This document shows positions 54,665 to 64,000 of a stretch of DNA of 64,000 nt, in pieces. Made by a program: the position numbers and the translations under genes. The notes under the pieces are model-generated. The model was not told the origin of the DNA, ran no database searches, and worked only from the letters and a program-made list of their open reading frames with translations. Source of the DNA: Cellulomonas sp. URHD0024 (lineage in GTDB: Bacteria; Actinomycetota; Actinomycetes; Actinomycetales; Cellulomonadaceae); contig NZ_AUEW01000010.1 in assembly GCF_000426185.1 (NCBI RefSeq), positions 124,001 through 188,000 of the forward strand, given 5' to 3'. Numbering within the stretch: the stretch's first letter is position 1; each line of letters starts with the position of its first letter.

Positions 54665-55825
54665 TCAGCCCACCGTGACGACGGGGGCGCCCGCGCCGGC
54701 CTCGACCGGGTCCATCGACTCGGCGAGCCGCATGGCCTCCTCGATGAGGGTCTCGACGATGAGCGCCTCGGGCACGGTCTTGATGACCTCGCCGCGCACG
54801 AAGATCTGCCCCTTGCCGTTGCCCGAGGCGACGCCGAGATCGGCCTCGCGGGCCTCCCCGGGTCCGTTGACGACGCAGCCCATGACGGCGACGCGGAGCG
54901 GGACCTCCAACCCCTCGAGGCCAGCCGTCACGCGCTCCGCCAGCGTGTAGACGTCCACCTGGGCGCGACCGCACGACGGGCAGGACACGATCTCGAGCTT
55001 GCGGGGACGCAGGTTCAGCGACTGCAGGATCTGGATGCCGACCTTGACCTCTTCGACCGGAGGCGCGGACAGCGAGACGCGGATGGTGTCGCCGATGCCC
55101 TTGCTCAGCAGGGCACCGAACGCGGTCGCGGACTTGATCGTGCCCTGGAACGCAGGCCCGGCCTCGGTCACGCCGAGGTGCAGCGGCCAGTCGCCCCGCT
55201 CGGAGAGCAGCTCGTACGCGCGCACCATCACGACCGGGTCGTTGTGCTTGACGGAGATCTTGAAGTCGCGGAAGCCGTGCTCCTCGAAGAGCGACGCCTC
55301 CCAGACGGCCGACTCGACGAGCGCCTCGGGGGTGGCCTTGCCGTACTTGGCGAGCAGGCGCGGGTCGAGCGACCCGGCGTTCACGCCGATGCGGATCGAG
55401 ACGCCGGCGTCCGTGGCGGTGCGGGCGATCTCCTTGACCTGGTCGTCGAACTTGCGGATGTTGCCCGGGTTGACCCGGACGGCCGCACAGCCGGCCTCGA
55501 TCGCTGCGAACACGTACTTCGGCTGGAAGTGGATGTCCGCGATCACGGGGATCTGCGACTTGCGGGCGATCGCCGGCAGCGCGTCGGCGTCGTCCTGCGT
55601 CGGGACGGCCACGCGCACGATGTCGCAGCCCGCCGCGGTCAGCGCGGCGATCTGCTGCAGGGTCGCGTTGATGTCGGTGGTCGGCGTCGTGCACATGGAC
55701 TGCACGCTCACCGGCGCGTCGCCGCCCACCTCGACCTTGCCGACACGGATCTTTCGGGTGGGACGCCGCGGCGCCAGCACGGGGACGGGCGCCTCCGGCA
55801 TGCCGAGGCTGATCGGGATGCTCAC
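54665..55825 (-). CDS. ispG: 4-hydroxy-3-methylbut-2-en-1-yl diphosphate synthase
   Basis: The 386-residue iron-sulfur enzyme performs the next-to-last step of the MEP isoprenoid pathway. It has [21 protein letters not shown] at the start of the TIM barrel. The cluster cysteines are in SCPSCGR (about 280 and 283) and [11 protein letters not shown] (about 315), with the catalytic Glu shortly after. The GTG start is at 55825. It lies 66 bases downstream of rseP, the usual actinobacterial order, though the dxr gene that normally precedes rseP is not in the window. Confidence 0.97.
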   Translation of the reverse strand: MSIPISLGMPEAPVPVLAPRRPTRKIRVGKVEVGGDAPVSVQSMCTTPTTDINATLQQIAALTAAGCDIVRVAVPTQDDADALPAIARKSQIPVIADIHFQPKYVFAAIEAGCAAVRVNPGNIRKFDDQVKEIARTATDAGVSIRIGVNAGSLDPRLLAKYGKATPEALVESAVWEASLFEEHGFRDFKISVKHNDPVVMVRAYELLSERGDWPLHLGVTEAGPAFQGTIKSATAFGALLSKGIGDTIRVSLSAPPVEEVKVGIQILQSLNLRPRKLEIVSCPSCGRAQVDVYTLAERVTAGLEGLEVPLRVAVMGCVVNGPGEAREADLGVASGNGKGQIFVRGEVIKTVPEALIVETLIEEAMRLAESMDPVEAGAGAPVVTVG

Positions 55826-55891
55826 GCCGCCATCATCGCACCCACGTCGCCGCGTGCCTTCTTTGTGGCAGTGGCGTGCACGACATCACCG

Positions 55892-57202
55892 TCAGATCTG
55901 CACCGGGTTGACGAGGTCCGCGTAGATCAGGAGCAGACCCACAGCCCCGAACAGGACGAAGACGCTGTACGCGAGCGGCACCAGCTTCGCGCTGTCGAAG
56001 GGGCCCGGGCGGGGCCGGCCACGGAGCCGGGCCACCTGTCGACGACCGCCCTCCCAGAGGGAGGCTGCCACGTGCCCGCCGTCGAGCGGCGGCAGCGGGA
56101 TGAGGTTGAAGACGAACAGGGCGATGTTCAGGCTGGCGAGCATCAGGAGCAGGCCGGCGAGCTTGAGCCCCCAGTCGATGTCGTGCTCCGAGGCGATCTC
56201 GCCGGCGAACCGACCGACGCCGACCACCCCGACGACGCTGCTGGTGTCCCGCGGGGTGTCGTGCACGGTCGAGCTCCAGAGGTCGCCGACCTTCTGCGGG
56301 AACGTCGCGACGACCGCAGCCGTCTCGCCGGTCATCGTCGCGACCCGGCCCGGTATCCGCCAGATCGACTCGCGCTGGGTCTCCTCCTTGGGCCCGATGC
56401 CGATGAACCCGACGGACGAGGTCTTCGGGGTGCCGTCCGCGTTGAGCACCGCGTTGGCGTGCGCGTCGTAGACGGGTCGTTCGGCCACGACCGGCGTCAC
56501 CGTGAGGTCGACGCTCGTGCCGTCCCGTTCAACGGTCACGGGTACCGCCTCGTCGCCGGTCGCTCGGATGAGCTTCGAGAGGTCCTCCCACGAGTCGACG
56601 GCGGTGCCGTTGTAGGAGGTGATGGTGTCGCCAGGCAGCAGACCCGCGGCAGCGCCGGGCGCGACGTCGTCGGTCGAGGTGCACTCCCGGGTTGCGGGCG
56701 CACTGACGGGGATCACGCAGGCGCTGACGGACTTGAGCGTGGTCGTCGGGCCGGGCAGACCGATCCCGACGAACACGATCGCCATCAGCACGAAGGCGAT
56801 CACGAGGTTCATGACGGGCCCGCCGAGCATGACGACCAGCTTCTTCGGCGTCGACAGCCGGTAGAACGCGCGGTGGTCCTCGCCCTCGTGGATCTCCTCG
56901 GCGCTGGCGAGCCTGGCGTCCCGCGCCAGCCGTCCCACCCAGGTCCGGGCCTGGGGGTTGCCGACCGCCTCCGCGGGTGGGTACATCCCGACCAGCCGGA
57001 CGAAGCCGCCGAGCGGGATCGCCTTGAACCCGTACTCGGTCTCGCCCTTGACGCGGGACCACAGCGTGGGGCCGAAGCCGACCATGTAGTGGCTCACCCG
57101 CACGCCGAAGCGCTTCGCGGGCACCATGTGTCCGACCTCGTGCAGCGCGATCGATCCGAGCAGCACGACGACGAAGATCAGCAGGCCAACCACGTACTCC
57201 AT
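55892..57202 (-). CDS. rseP: Site-2 intramembrane zinc protease RseP
   Basis: The 436-residue membrane protease cuts anti-sigma factors or signal-peptide remnants within the membrane. Helix 1 carries HEVGH (His21-Glu22-His25), and the third ligand is in NLIPLPPLDGGH near 370. A PDZ domain lies between (about 165-260) with PGAAAGLLPGDTITSYNGTAV. Four membrane segments are predicted. ATG 57202 has GGAGG at 6 bases. It precedes ispG and is divergent from the unknown gene at 57465. Confidence 0.96.
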   Translation of the reverse strand: MEYVVGLLIFVVVLLGSIALHEVGHMVPAKRFGVRVSHYMVGFGPTLWSRVKGETEYGFKAIPLGGFVRLVGMYPPAEAVGNPQARTWVGRLARDARLASAEEIHEGEDHRAFYRLSTPKKLVVMLGGPVMNLVIAFVLMAIVFVGIGLPGPTTTLKSVSACVIPVSAPATRECTSTDDVAPGAAAGLLPGDTITSYNGTAVDSWEDLSKLIRATGDEAVPVTVERDGTSVDLTVTPVVAERPVYDAHANAVLNADGTPKTSSVGFIGIGPKEETQRESIWRIPGRVATMTGETAAVVATFPQKVGDLWSSTVHDTPRDTSSVVGVVGVGRFAGEIASEHDIDWGLKLAGLLLMLASLNIALFVFNLIPLPPLDGGHVAASLWEGGRRQVARLRGRPRPGPFDSAKLVPLAYSVFVLFGAVGLLLIYADLVNPVQI

Positions 57203-57464
57203 CGAGAACCTCCGTCACGGGACAGCGCCCCACCGAGCGTGGACCCTGAGCCCCGCCGGCCCATAGTCTCCCGCAACCCTGGGAACTTGCTGGACCCGCG
57301 CTGGGCTCACCCGGACGGCCGCAGAACGGAGTGCACGCGTCCTTCCCGGACCGCCCCGCGACTTCACCCTGTGGCGCCAGGGCGATGCACCGGCACGACA
57401 CGCTTCGCACTAGCATCCCGCACGCCGCCCCGCGCGGGGAGCACGGAGCGACGGGAGCGACGAC

Positions 57465-58196
57465 GTGGGACTTTTCGGACGCAATGGCGTGTCCGACGAC
57501 GAGGCCGGCAAGCCAGGCCAGGCGGGGCCGATGCCGACCGGCGGGCCAGCTCCGGGACCGAGCGGGCCGCTCGACCCGATGGTCGGCGCGCGGATCGCGG
57601 GGCGCGAGACCCTGCAGCGGGTGCTCGCGGCGCTCAAGGACGAGCGTGGCGTCCAGATCGAGGCCGTCGCGACCGCGCTCGGTGCCCTCGCCGGACGGGC
57701 GTGTCAGCTGGCCGCGACGGACGGCGTGCAGAACCGACGACCGGAGTACGCCGGCCTGACCGTCATGCAGGTGGGGAGCAAGGACGGGCAGACCTACCTC
57801 ATGGGTCCGGCGATCAACCGGCCGCTCGCCGAGAGCCAGTTCTCGGTGTGGTCGCTCGTCGCGGGGTACGCGCAGAGCAAGGGCGCCGTCCTGCCCGATC
57901 TGGGTGAGCTGTTCGCGCACGGGACGAGCACCGTCGGCGGCCCGGAGTTCGGACGGCCGCGCTACGCACCGGGGACCGCCGCGCCCTACCTGCCCGTCCA
58001 GTACCTCGCCGTGTGGGAGCCGATGCTGCCGCACGTCGTGCGGTTCGCGCCCGACCCGCAGCAGTGGCCGGTCGTCTACGGGTTGGCCGTGCAGGGTCTC
58101 TTCGAGTCGACCGGTGGACAGTTCGACCTCGCCGTCCTGACTCGGGTCGTGATGGACAGCGCGATCGCGACGTCGAAGGTCGTCCTCGCGACGTAG
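57465..58196 (+). CDS. Conserved-looking protein of unknown function
   Basis: The 243-residue soluble protein starts with GTG 57465 (GLFGRNGVSDDEAG), followed by a Pro/Gly-rich linker to about 35. A compact globular part (about 40-243) follows, containing AGRETLQRVLAALKDERGVQIE, GLTVMQVGSKDGQTYLMG and PVQYLAVWEPMLPHVVRFAPDPQQWPVVYGLAVQGLFE. There is no signal peptide or membrane helix. No family was recognised; the even composition and long helices suggest a real folded protein. It is divergent from rseP and lies upstream of gabT by 94 bases. Confidence 0.7.
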   Translation: MGLFGRNGVSDDEAGKPGQAGPMPTGGPAPGPSGPLDPMVGARIAGRETLQRVLAALKDERGVQIEAVATALGALAGRACQLAATDGVQNRRPEYAGLTVMQVGSKDGQTYLMGPAINRPLAESQFSVWSLVAGYAQSKGAVLPDLGELFAHGTSTVGGPEFGRPRYAPGTAAPYLPVQYLAVWEPMLPHVVRFAPDPQQWPVVYGLAVQGLFESTGGQFDLAVLTRVVMDSAIATSKVVLAT

Positions 58197-58278
58197 CACG
58201 GCCGGTCGCGAGGTGCGGGAGGGGCATCGAGGTGCGGTTTTCGTCGTCGCAGCCCTTTCCCGGCCCCGACATCGGCAC

Positions 58279-58284
58279 TAGCGT
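58279..58284 (+). promoter_or_regulatory. Putative -10 element of gabT (leaderless start)
   Basis: TAGCGT lies 6 bases before the gabT ATG at 58291, and no Shine-Dalgarno sequence is present. Confidence 0.4.
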
Positions 58285-58290
58285 CCGTGC

Positions 58291-59652
58291 ATGGCTACCG
58301 ATTCTCTTGCCAGCCCGTCGTCTGCCCTGCCCGCTCTCGAGCAACGCCGCTCCCTGCGGACGACGATCCCGGGTCCGCGCTCTGTCGCCCTCGGCGCGCG
58401 CCGTGCCGCGGCGGTGGCCGGCGGCGTCTCCTCGACGCTCCCCGTCTACGTCGCGCGCGCGTCCGGCGCCGTGATCGAGGACGTGGACGGCAACGTCTTC
58501 GTGGACCTCGGCGCCGGGATCGCCGTCACGTCGGTCGGAGCCAGCGCGCCCGAGGTGGCCGCAGCGGTGGCCGCCCAGGCGCTCGACTTCACGCACACGT
58601 GCTTCATGATCAGCCCCTACGAGGAGTACGTGGCGGTCTGCGAGGCGCTGGCACGGCTCACCCCCGGCGACCACGAGAAGCGTTCGGTCCTGGTGAACTC
58701 CGGCGCCGAGGCCGTCGAGAACGCCGTGAAGATCGCGCGCCGCGCGACCGGTCGCGACGCCCTGATCGTGCTCGACCACGCGTACCACGGCCGGACCAAC
58801 CTCACGATGGCGATGACCGCCCGCGCCATGCCCTACAAGACGGGCTTCGGACCGTTCGCCGGCGAGGTGTACCGCGTGCCGGCGTCCTACCCGTTGCGCG
58901 ACCCGGAGGGGATGACCGGCGAGCAGGCCGCGCGCCGCGCGATCGACGTAGCCGAGCGGCAGGTCGGCGCCGACCAGGTGGCCGCGATCGTCGTCGAGCC
59001 GATCCTCGGCGAGGGCGGCTTCGTCGTGCCGGCACCCGGCTTCCTGGCGACGCTGGCGGCGTGGGCGAAGGAGAAGGGGATCGTCTTCGTCGCCGACGAG
59101 GTGCAGACCGGCTTCGCGCGTACGGGTGCCATGTTCGCGTGCGAGCACGAGGGCGTCGTGCCAGACCTCATCGCGCTCGCCAAGGGCATCGCCGGCGGCC
59201 TGCCGCTCGGCGCGGTGACGGGTCGGGCCGAGCTGCTGGACGCGGTGCACGCAGGCGGTCTCGGCGGAACGTTCGGCGGGAACCCGGTGGCGTGCGCCGC
59301 CGCCCTCGCGAGCATCGACCTGTACGAGCGCACGGACCTGGTTGGAGCGGCGCAGGCCATCGAGGCCCGGGTGGTCCCCCGCCTGACCGCGAGCCTCGCC
59401 GACGTCGGTGCGGTCGCCCAGACCCGCGGGCGCGGCGCCATGCTCGCCATCGAGCTCGTCGTGCCCGGAACGCTCGACCCCGACAAGGCGGCCGCGCAGA
59501 GGGTGGCCGCGGCGTGCGCCGCGCAAGGCGTGCTGGTGCTGACCTGCGGCACCTGGGGCAACGTGCTGCGCCTGCTGCCGCCCCTGGTCATCGGCGACGC
59601 GCTCCTCGACGACGCCCTCACCGTGCTGGAGGGCGCGCTTCAGGCTCTGTAA
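58291..59652 (+). CDS. gabT: 4-aminobutyrate aminotransferase
   Basis: The 453-residue PLP enzyme is a class III aminotransferase. Markers are VLVNSGAEAVENAVKIARRATGR, the PLP aspartate Asp269 in VADEVQTGFARTG, and the Schiff-base Lys298 in IALAKGIAGGLPLGAV. It moves the amino group of GABA to 2-oxoglutarate, yielding succinic semialdehyde. The nearby polyamine-type transporter and saccharopine-dehydrogenase-like gene suggest breakdown of putrescine or GABA. The matching semialdehyde dehydrogenase may be the gene at 17482. A leaderless start is likely. Confidence 0.93.
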   Translation: MATDSLASPSSALPALEQRRSLRTTIPGPRSVALGARRAAAVAGGVSSTLPVYVARASGAVIEDVDGNVFVDLGAGIAVTSVGASAPEVAAAVAAQALDFTHTCFMISPYEEYVAVCEALARLTPGDHEKRSVLVNSGAEAVENAVKIARRATGRDALIVLDHAYHGRTNLTMAMTARAMPYKTGFGPFAGEVYRVPASYPLRDPEGMTGEQAARRAIDVAERQVGADQVAAIVVEPILGEGGFVVPAPGFLATLAAWAKEKGIVFVADEVQTGFARTGAMFACEHEGVVPDLIALAKGIAGGLPLGAVTGRAELLDAVHAGGLGGTFGGNPVACAAALASIDLYERTDLVGAAQAIEARVVPRLTASLADVGAVAQTRGRGAMLAIELVVPGTLDPDKAAAQRVAAACAAQGVLVLTCGTWGNVLRLLPPLVIGDALLDDALTVLEGALQAL

Positions 59653-59692
59653 TCGGTGGACGGCCCGCCGGAGCGCTGTCATCGTCGCGACG

Positions 59693-60022
59693 ATGACTCG
59701 GATCTGGGACGCCGCGACGGCGGAGCGCTACGACACACCGGGCACCGGCATGTTCGCACCAGAGGTCCTCGAGGCGGGCTACCTGCTCATCGACACGTAT
59801 GACGTGCTGGACCAGCAGGTGGTGTCGCACCACGTGAGGTTCGACGACAGCACGCAGGCCACCGTGTTCCGCAGCCCTCACCGGTACATCTGGCCCGCGG
59901 AGCTGGACCTGATGGCGCAGCTCGCAGGCCTCGAGCTGGAGCGTCGGGACGCCGACTGGTCGGGCTCGCCGTTCACGGCCGACTCGCCCTCCCACGTCTC
60001 GGTGTACCGACGTCCGACCTAA
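59693..60022 (+). pseudogene. SAM-dependent methyltransferase lacking its central domain
   Basis: The 109-residue ORF starts like class I methyltransferases of the form IWDAATAERYDTPGTGMFAPEVL. It ends with their C-terminal part: VVSHHVRFDD, then VFRSPHRYIWPAELDLMAQLAGLELERRDADW and SPSHVSVYRR. About 130 residues normally lying between, with the SAM-binding Rossmann motifs, are absent, joined in frame at about residue 27 (VLE-AGYLLIDTYDV). No nucleotide-binding motif remains, so it cannot bind SAM. The deletion is clean and the frame open, which suggests either a recent relic or a retained small protein. It converges on the dehydrogenase at 60019 with overlapping stops. Confidence 0.75.
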
Positions 60023-61299
60023 GGCGTGCGCTCGTCGAGTCCCCAGGGCGACCCGTACCCGGCGGGCGTCGGCGCTGCCAGCAGCTCCAGGAACGGCACG
60101 GCGTCGAACGCCTCAGGGCCGAGCACGCCCGACCCGGACCACACCCCCGCGGCCAGGAGCTCGAGAGCGACGACCGGGTTGACGGCCGTCTGCCAGACGA
60201 CGCACTGCGCGCCGTACTCGGCCATCGACCAGGCGTTGTCGACGATGTGGTGCAGGTAGACCTCGCGCGGGTCGCCGTCCTTGCCGGTGCCGGTGACGAG
60301 CAGCCCGGCGCAGGTGGACCCGGTCATCCGCGGACCGATCGTCGCGGGCTCCGGCAGGGACGCGGCAACCACGTCACGCGGACTGACCGGCACGCCCCGC
60401 ACCAGAACCGGAACGGTGCTGTCGAGACCGAGCGTGTGCAGCGTGCGCAGCACCCCGATGAACTCCTCGCCCAGGCCGTACTTGAACGTGACCTTGCGAG
60501 CGTCGACCCAGCGGGGCATGAGGAGGACCTCCTCGTGCTCCACGTGCACGCACTCCACCTCGCCGATCGGGTCGGGGAACCGGAACACCTCCGGCTCGTG
60601 GAACGGTGCGGTCGTGAACCAGCCGTCCTCGAGACCCGCTCCCGCCTCGGCTCGGTCGGCGGACCAGATGACCGGCGGGTTGAGGCACTCCTCGATCGTC
60701 GTCCAGATCGAGAACGAGGGCGCGAACATCGGCTCGCCGTCGTCGCCGAGCACGACGAGGTTGGCGCCGTCGCGCACCCCGAGCTCGTCGATCGAGTCGA
60801 AGAGGTGGTCCGCCGCGTACCGCGCGAAGACGTCGGACAGGCCGGGCTCCACGCCGATGCCGACGAGTGCCAGGCGGCCCGCCGAGGCCCAGTCGTCGGC
60901 GGTCGCGAACTGCTCGTCCCCGAGCTTCACGCCGGTCAGCTCGTACGGGCGGTCCTGGTGGGGGTGGGACAGCGACATGGCCATGTCGAGGTAGTCGGCA
61001 CCGGCGGCGCGCACCCCGTCGAAGATCGACATGACGAACCGCGGGTCCACCGCGTTCAGCACGTGGGTGGCGTGGTGCTCACGCACGAGCGCCTCGACCG
61101 CTTCGGGACTCGACGCGTCGACGACGGCCGCGGCGAACCGGCCCCCGACGACGTCCTGAGCGCTCGCTGCGTCGACCGTCCGCTGCGCACGGCCCAGATC
61201 CACGTCCGCGACGACGAGGCGCTCGAAGAACGTCCGCCGGGCCGCGATCCGGGCGACCGCGTCACCGACCCCTCCGCTACCGACGACCAGGATCCGCAC
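60019..61299 (-). CDS. Saccharopine dehydrogenase-like NAD(P)-dependent enzyme
   Basis: The protein of about 426 residues has the N-terminal Rossmann motif VRILVVGSGGVGDAV and the saccharopine dehydrogenase pattern HATHVLNAVDPRFVMSIFDG and ADYLDMAMSLSHPH. Further on come VGIGVEPGLSDVFARYAADHL and NAWSMAEYGAQCVVWQTAVNP. Members form or cleave secondary amines, including saccharopine and carboxy(nor)spermidine. GTG 61299 is preferred because GAGG lies 8 bases upstream; GTG 61308 is an alternative. It follows potC by about 44 bases, so a polyamine-related substrate is plausible, but the exact reaction is unknown. Confidence 0.82.
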   Translation of the reverse strand: MRILVVGSGGVGDAVARIAARRTFFERLVVADVDLGRAQRTVDAASAQDVVGGRFAAAVVDASSPEAVEALVREHHATHVLNAVDPRFVMSIFDGVRAAGADYLDMAMSLSHPHQDRPYELTGVKLGDEQFATADDWASAGRLALVGIGVEPGLSDVFARYAADHLFDSIDELGVRDGANLVVLGDDGEPMFAPSFSIWTTIEECLNPPVIWSADRAEAGAGLEDGWFTTAPFHEPEVFRFPDPIGEVECVHVEHEEVLLMPRWVDARKVTFKYGLGEEFIGVLRTLHTLGLDSTVPVLVRGVPVSPRDVVAASLPEPATIGPRMTGSTCAGLLVTGTGKDGDPREVYLHHIVDNAWSMAEYGAQCVVWQTAVNPVVALELLAAGVWSGSGVLGPEAFDAVPFLELLAAPTPAGYGSPWGLDERTP

Positions 61300-61343
61300 G
61301 AGGTCCACCTCTCATCGGGTGCGACGTCGCACCCGTTCACCGT

Positions 61344-62186
61344 TCACCGTGCTCGGAGGCGTGTGCTCCGGGCATGACCGAGCAGCTGGACGATCACGAC
61401 GATCGCGAGGGCCAGCACGAACATGAACGAGCTGATGACGTTGGCCTGCGGCGGGATGCCACGGGTCGCCGAGATGTACACGAACTTGGGGAACGTCTGG
61501 TAAGCGCCCGACGTGAAGTTGGTGACGATGAAGTCGTCGAAGCTCAGGCTGAAGGCGAGCAGCGCCGCGGCTGCGATCCCGGGCAGCAGAAGCGGGAACG
61601 TGACCCGCCAGAAGGCCTGCAGCGGGGAGGCGTACAGATCCGCGGCCGCCTCCTCGATCGCCGGGTCGAGGCTGGAGACGCGAGCCTTCGCCGTGACGAC
61701 GACGAAGCTGACGCAGAACAGCACGTGGGAGGCGACGACGGTGTTGAAGCCCAGCGGCACCCGCACGGACAGGAACTGCGCCAGGAGCGCCGCGCCGAGC
61801 ACCACCTCGGGAGTGGACATGGGCAGGAAGATGAGCAGGTTGGCGGCCGACCGCCCGCGGAACTGGAACCGCACGAGCCCGATGGCCAGCAGCGTGCCGA
61901 GCGCCGTGGCGATCACGGTGGACAGCAGCCCGACCTGCAGCGAGTGCCCGAACGCCTCGCACACCTGGGGCGCGCCGCACGGGTTGCGCCAGTTGTCCAG
62001 CGTGAAGCCGCGCCAGACGAGGTTCGTCTTGCCCGCGTCGTTGAACGAGAACACGACCGTGTAGGCGACCGGGACCAGGAGGAACAGGAATCCCAGGGCC
62101 GCGAAGGTCGGCACGATCGCGTCGCCGAGGCGTCGTCGTGCGGGCCTGGGCTCTCTGGAAGGCGCCGTGCGGAGGTCGACGCTCAC
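61344..62186 (-). CDS. potC: Polyamine-type ABC transporter permease (PotC-like)
   Basis: The 280-residue permease has six predicted membrane helices, starting [26 protein letters not shown]. The EAA loop reads [28 protein letters not shown], and [16 protein letters not shown] is a hallmark of PotC-type spermidine/putrescine permeases. The GTG start overlaps the potB stop as GTGA. The binding protein is not among the visible genes; it may lie beyond potA. It forms the transmembrane channel with PotB. Confidence 0.9.
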   Translation of the reverse strand: MSVDLRTAPSREPRPARRRLGDAIVPTFAALGFLFLLVPVAYTVVFSFNDAGKTNLVWRGFTLDNWRNPCGAPQVCEAFGHSLQVGLLSTVIATALGTLLAIGLVRFQFRGRSAANLLIFLPMSTPEVVLGAALLAQFLSVRVPLGFNTVVASHVLFCVSFVVVTAKARVSSLDPAIEEAAADLYASPLQAFWRVTFPLLLPGIAAAALLAFSLSFDDFIVTNFTSGAYQTFPKFVYISATRGIPPQANVISSFMFVLALAIVVIVQLLGHARSTRLRAR

Positions 62187-63103
62187 AGGAGCTCCTCGGT
62201 TCCGGCGCGCCGGATGTACACGGTTACCAGCAGCATGATGGCCGCCATGAGGACGACGGACAGCGCCGCGGCCGTCGGGTAGTCGAGGACCTTGAAGAAC
62301 CGGGCGTCGATGACCTGCCCGATCATCGTCGTGTTCGTGTTGTTGCCGAGCAGCGTGGCGTTCACGTAGTCACCGACGGCCGGGATGAACACCAGAAGCG
62401 TGCCCGCGACGACGCCGGGCAGCGAGAGCGGCCACGTCACCGTGCGGAACGTGGTGATCGGCGCCGCGTACAGGTCCGCGCCGGCCTCGAGCATCCGGGC
62501 GTCGAGGCGCTCCAGCCCGGCGAAGATGGGCAGGACCATGAACGGCAGGAAGTTGTACGTCAGGCCGCAGACGACCGCGAACGGGGTCGCCGTCAGCCGG
62601 GCGTCCTCCGGGAGCAGGTTGAGCCAGTGCAGGATGCTGACGACGAGCGAGTCGTCGGCGAGGATCTGCTTCCACGCAATCGTCCGCAGGATGAAGCTGG
62701 TGAAGAACGGCGCGACGACAAGAACGAGCAGCATTCCTTGCAAGAGCGTGCGACCGCGCGCTCGGACGGCGATCGCGTAGGCCATGGGGTACCCGATGAC
62801 GAGCGCGGCCACCGTGGCCACGAGCGCGAACCAGAACGACCGGAGCATGACGGGCCAGAACTGCGACAGGGCGTGGACGTAGTTCTGCCAGTGCAGCGCG
62901 GGCTGGTACTGGCCGATGTCGCCGCCCGGGACGGGGACGTACAAGGACGTCGCCAGGAGCGCCCCGACGGGGACGACGAAGAGCAGGATCAGGTAGACGA
63001 GCCCCGGACCGACCAGGATCCAGTGCGAACGGGAACGCCTGCGGCGTGCGGGCGCGACCGGACCGGTCGAGACGCCCTCGTCGAGCACCGAGGCGATGCT
63101 CAC
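62183..63103 (-). CDS. potB: Polyamine-type ABC transporter permease (PotB-like)
   Basis: The 306-residue permease has a basic cytosolic N-terminus ([12 protein letters not shown]), six helices and the EAA loop [51 protein letters not shown] is typical of PotB. The GTG start overlaps the potA stop as GTGA, giving a coupled potA-potB-potC series. It likely imports spermidine, putrescine or a related amine. Confidence 0.92.
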   Translation of the reverse strand: MSIASVLDEGVSTGPVAPARRRRSRSHWILVGPGLVYLILLFVVPVGALLATSLYVPVPGGDIGQYQPALHWQNYVHALSQFWPVMLRSFWFALVATVAALVIGYPMAYAIAVRARGRTLLQGMLLVLVVAPFFTSFILRTIAWKQILADDSLVVSILHWLNLLPEDARLTATPFAVVCGLTYNFLPFMVLPIFAGLERLDARMLEAGADLYAAPITTFRTVTWPLSLPGVVAGTLLVFIPAVGDYVNATLLGNNTNTTMIGQVIDARFFKVLDYPTAAALSVVLMAAIMLLVTVYIRRAGTEELL

Positions 63104-64000
63104 GGCTCGTCGTCCAGGTCGAGGGTGCCCTCGTCGGGAGCGTCCGCGCCGTCCAGCGCGAACGTGAAGTCGGCGGACCAGGCCAGGCGCACCTGCGCAC
63201 CGGGCTCGACCATCGAGCCGCCCAGCAGGTTCTGCGCGAACACCCCGAACGTGCCGAGTCCCGGGACCTCGACCTGGTACTGCGTGCTGACGCCCGTGAA
63301 CGACACGTCCGTGACGGTCCCCGGGCCCAGCAGGTTCTCGGTCGACGACGGTTCCTGCTCGCCGACGAGCAGGCGCAGCTTCTCCGGACGGACACCGACC
63401 AGGACGTCCCCGCTGGACCGCACCGACCGGCCCTCGGGCACCAGGATCCGTGTCCCGGCGACGTCGACCGCCAGCAGGCCGGTCCTCGTGCGCTCGACCA
63501 CAGTGCCGGGGACCAGGTTCGACTGGCCCAGGAAGTTGGCGACGAACGCCGTCCGTGGGAGCTCGTACAGCTCGGCGGGCGTGCCCATCTGCTCGATGCG
63601 CCCGTGGTTCATGACGGCGACCGTGTCGGCCATCGTCATGGCCTCTTCCTGGTCGTGCGTGACGTGGATGAACGTCAGGCCGACCTCGGTCTGGATGCGC
63701 TTGAGCTCGAGCTGCATCTGGCGGCGGAGCTTGAGGTCGAGGGCCCCGAGCGGTTCGTCGAGGAGGAGCACGGACGGCCGGTTGACCAGGGCGCGGGCCA
63801 GGGCGACCCGCTGCTGCTGGCCGCCCGAGAGCTGCGCCGGCCTTCGGTCGGCGAGATGTGCGAGCTCGACCAGGTCGAGGCCCTCTGCCACGCGACGGGC
63901 GATCTCGCTCTTGCCCTGCCGGCGCAGCCCGAACGCGACGTTCTCCCCGACGCTCAGGTGCGGGAAGAGCGCGTAGCTCTGGAAGACCGTGTTGACCGGC
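63100..64000 (-). CDS. potA: Polyamine-type ABC transporter ATPase (PotA-like), 5' end outside window
   Basis: The gene runs off the right edge on the minus strand, so the Walker A region is not visible. The visible 300 codons show the Q-loop [21 protein letters not shown], the ABC signature [15 protein letters not shown], Walker [12 protein letters not shown], and the switch histidine [14 protein letters not shown]-terminal TOBE domain follows. It powers the PotB/PotC importer and is coupled to potB by a 4-base overlap. Confidence 0.93.
   Translation of the reverse strand, partial: PVNTVFQSYALFPHLSVGENVAFGLRRQGKSEIARRVAEGLDLVELAHLADRRPAQLSGGQQQRVALARALVNRPSVLLLDEPLGALDLKLRRQMQLELKRIQTEVGLTFIHVTHDQEEAMTMADTVAVMNHGRIEQMGTPAELYELPRTAFVANFLGQSNLVPGTVVERTRTGLLAVDVAGTRILVPEGRSVRSSGDVLVGVRPEKLRLLVGEQEPSSTENLLGPGTVTDVSFTGVSTQYQVEVPGLGTFGVFAQNLLGGSMVEPGAQVRLAWSADFTFALDGADAPDEGTLDLDDEP

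Overview
The window is about 64 kb of very GC-rich, gene-dense chromosome from an actinobacterium, most likely Cellulomonas or a close relative (Cellulomonadaceae). The evidence is the base composition, the many GTG starts, the mix of Shine-Dalgarno and apparently leaderless genes, and a conserved actinobacterial order of housekeeping genes. On the minus strand that order reads rseP-ispG-GNAT ... proS ... rimP-nusA-ylxR(rnpM)-infB-rbfA ... truB-ribF-formyltransferase-rpsO-pnp-M16 peptidase ... dapB ... thyA-dfrA ... dapA-rnj ... ftsK. No rRNA, tRNA, insertion sequence, prophage or CRISPR array was seen, and no gap between genes exceeds 300 bases.

From left to right, 0-6 kb holds the end of a CapA-family protein, a PAS-PAS-GGDEF-EAL cyclic-di-GMP protein translationally coupled to ftsK, and a small membrane protein. 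From 6 to 11.3 kb lie regulators and accessory genes: a TetR regulator with a clear 36-bp operator, an AlkZ-like winged-helix protein, an MBL-fold hydrolase, a GlxA-like AraC regulator, and a DMT exporter preceded by a candidate 38-codon leader ORF. From 11.4 to 17.4 kb are rnj, dapA, a two-gene unit encoding an M6-type metalloprotease and a small unknown protein, and the coupled thyA-dfrA pair. From 17.5 to 21.9 kb are a succinate-semialdehyde-type dehydrogenase, azlCD, a GNAT, a small membrane protein and dapB.

From 21.9 to 34 kb is a sugar-acid island inserted into the housekeeping order. A minus-strand operon encodes an ABC sugar importer (binding lipoprotein and two permeases), two xylose-isomerase-like TIM barrels, a Gfo/Idh dehydrogenase, a fructuronate-reductase-type dehydrogenase and a ManD-type mannonate dehydratase. 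It faces a plus-strand lacI-uxaC pair across a shared regulatory region. UxaC, UxuB and ManD together give D-glucuronate to fructuronate to mannonate to 2-keto-3-deoxygluconate (KDG). KDG kinase and aldolase are not in the window.

From 35 to 57 kb is mainly RNA metabolism and translation (M16 peptidase, pnp, rpsO, ribF, truB, rbfA, infB, rnpM, nusA, rimP, proS), then ispG and rseP. This part is interrupted by a tetR/MFS efflux pair between rbfA and truB. It contains three copies of one intergenic palindrome family and several strong hairpins. From 57.4 kb to the end are an unknown protein, gabT, an internally deleted methyltransferase relic, a saccharopine-dehydrogenase-like enzyme and a polyamine-type ABC transporter (potC, potB and partial potA). 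This last group looks like polyamine/GABA uptake and catabolism; the 17.5 kb dehydrogenase could complete the GABA shunt.
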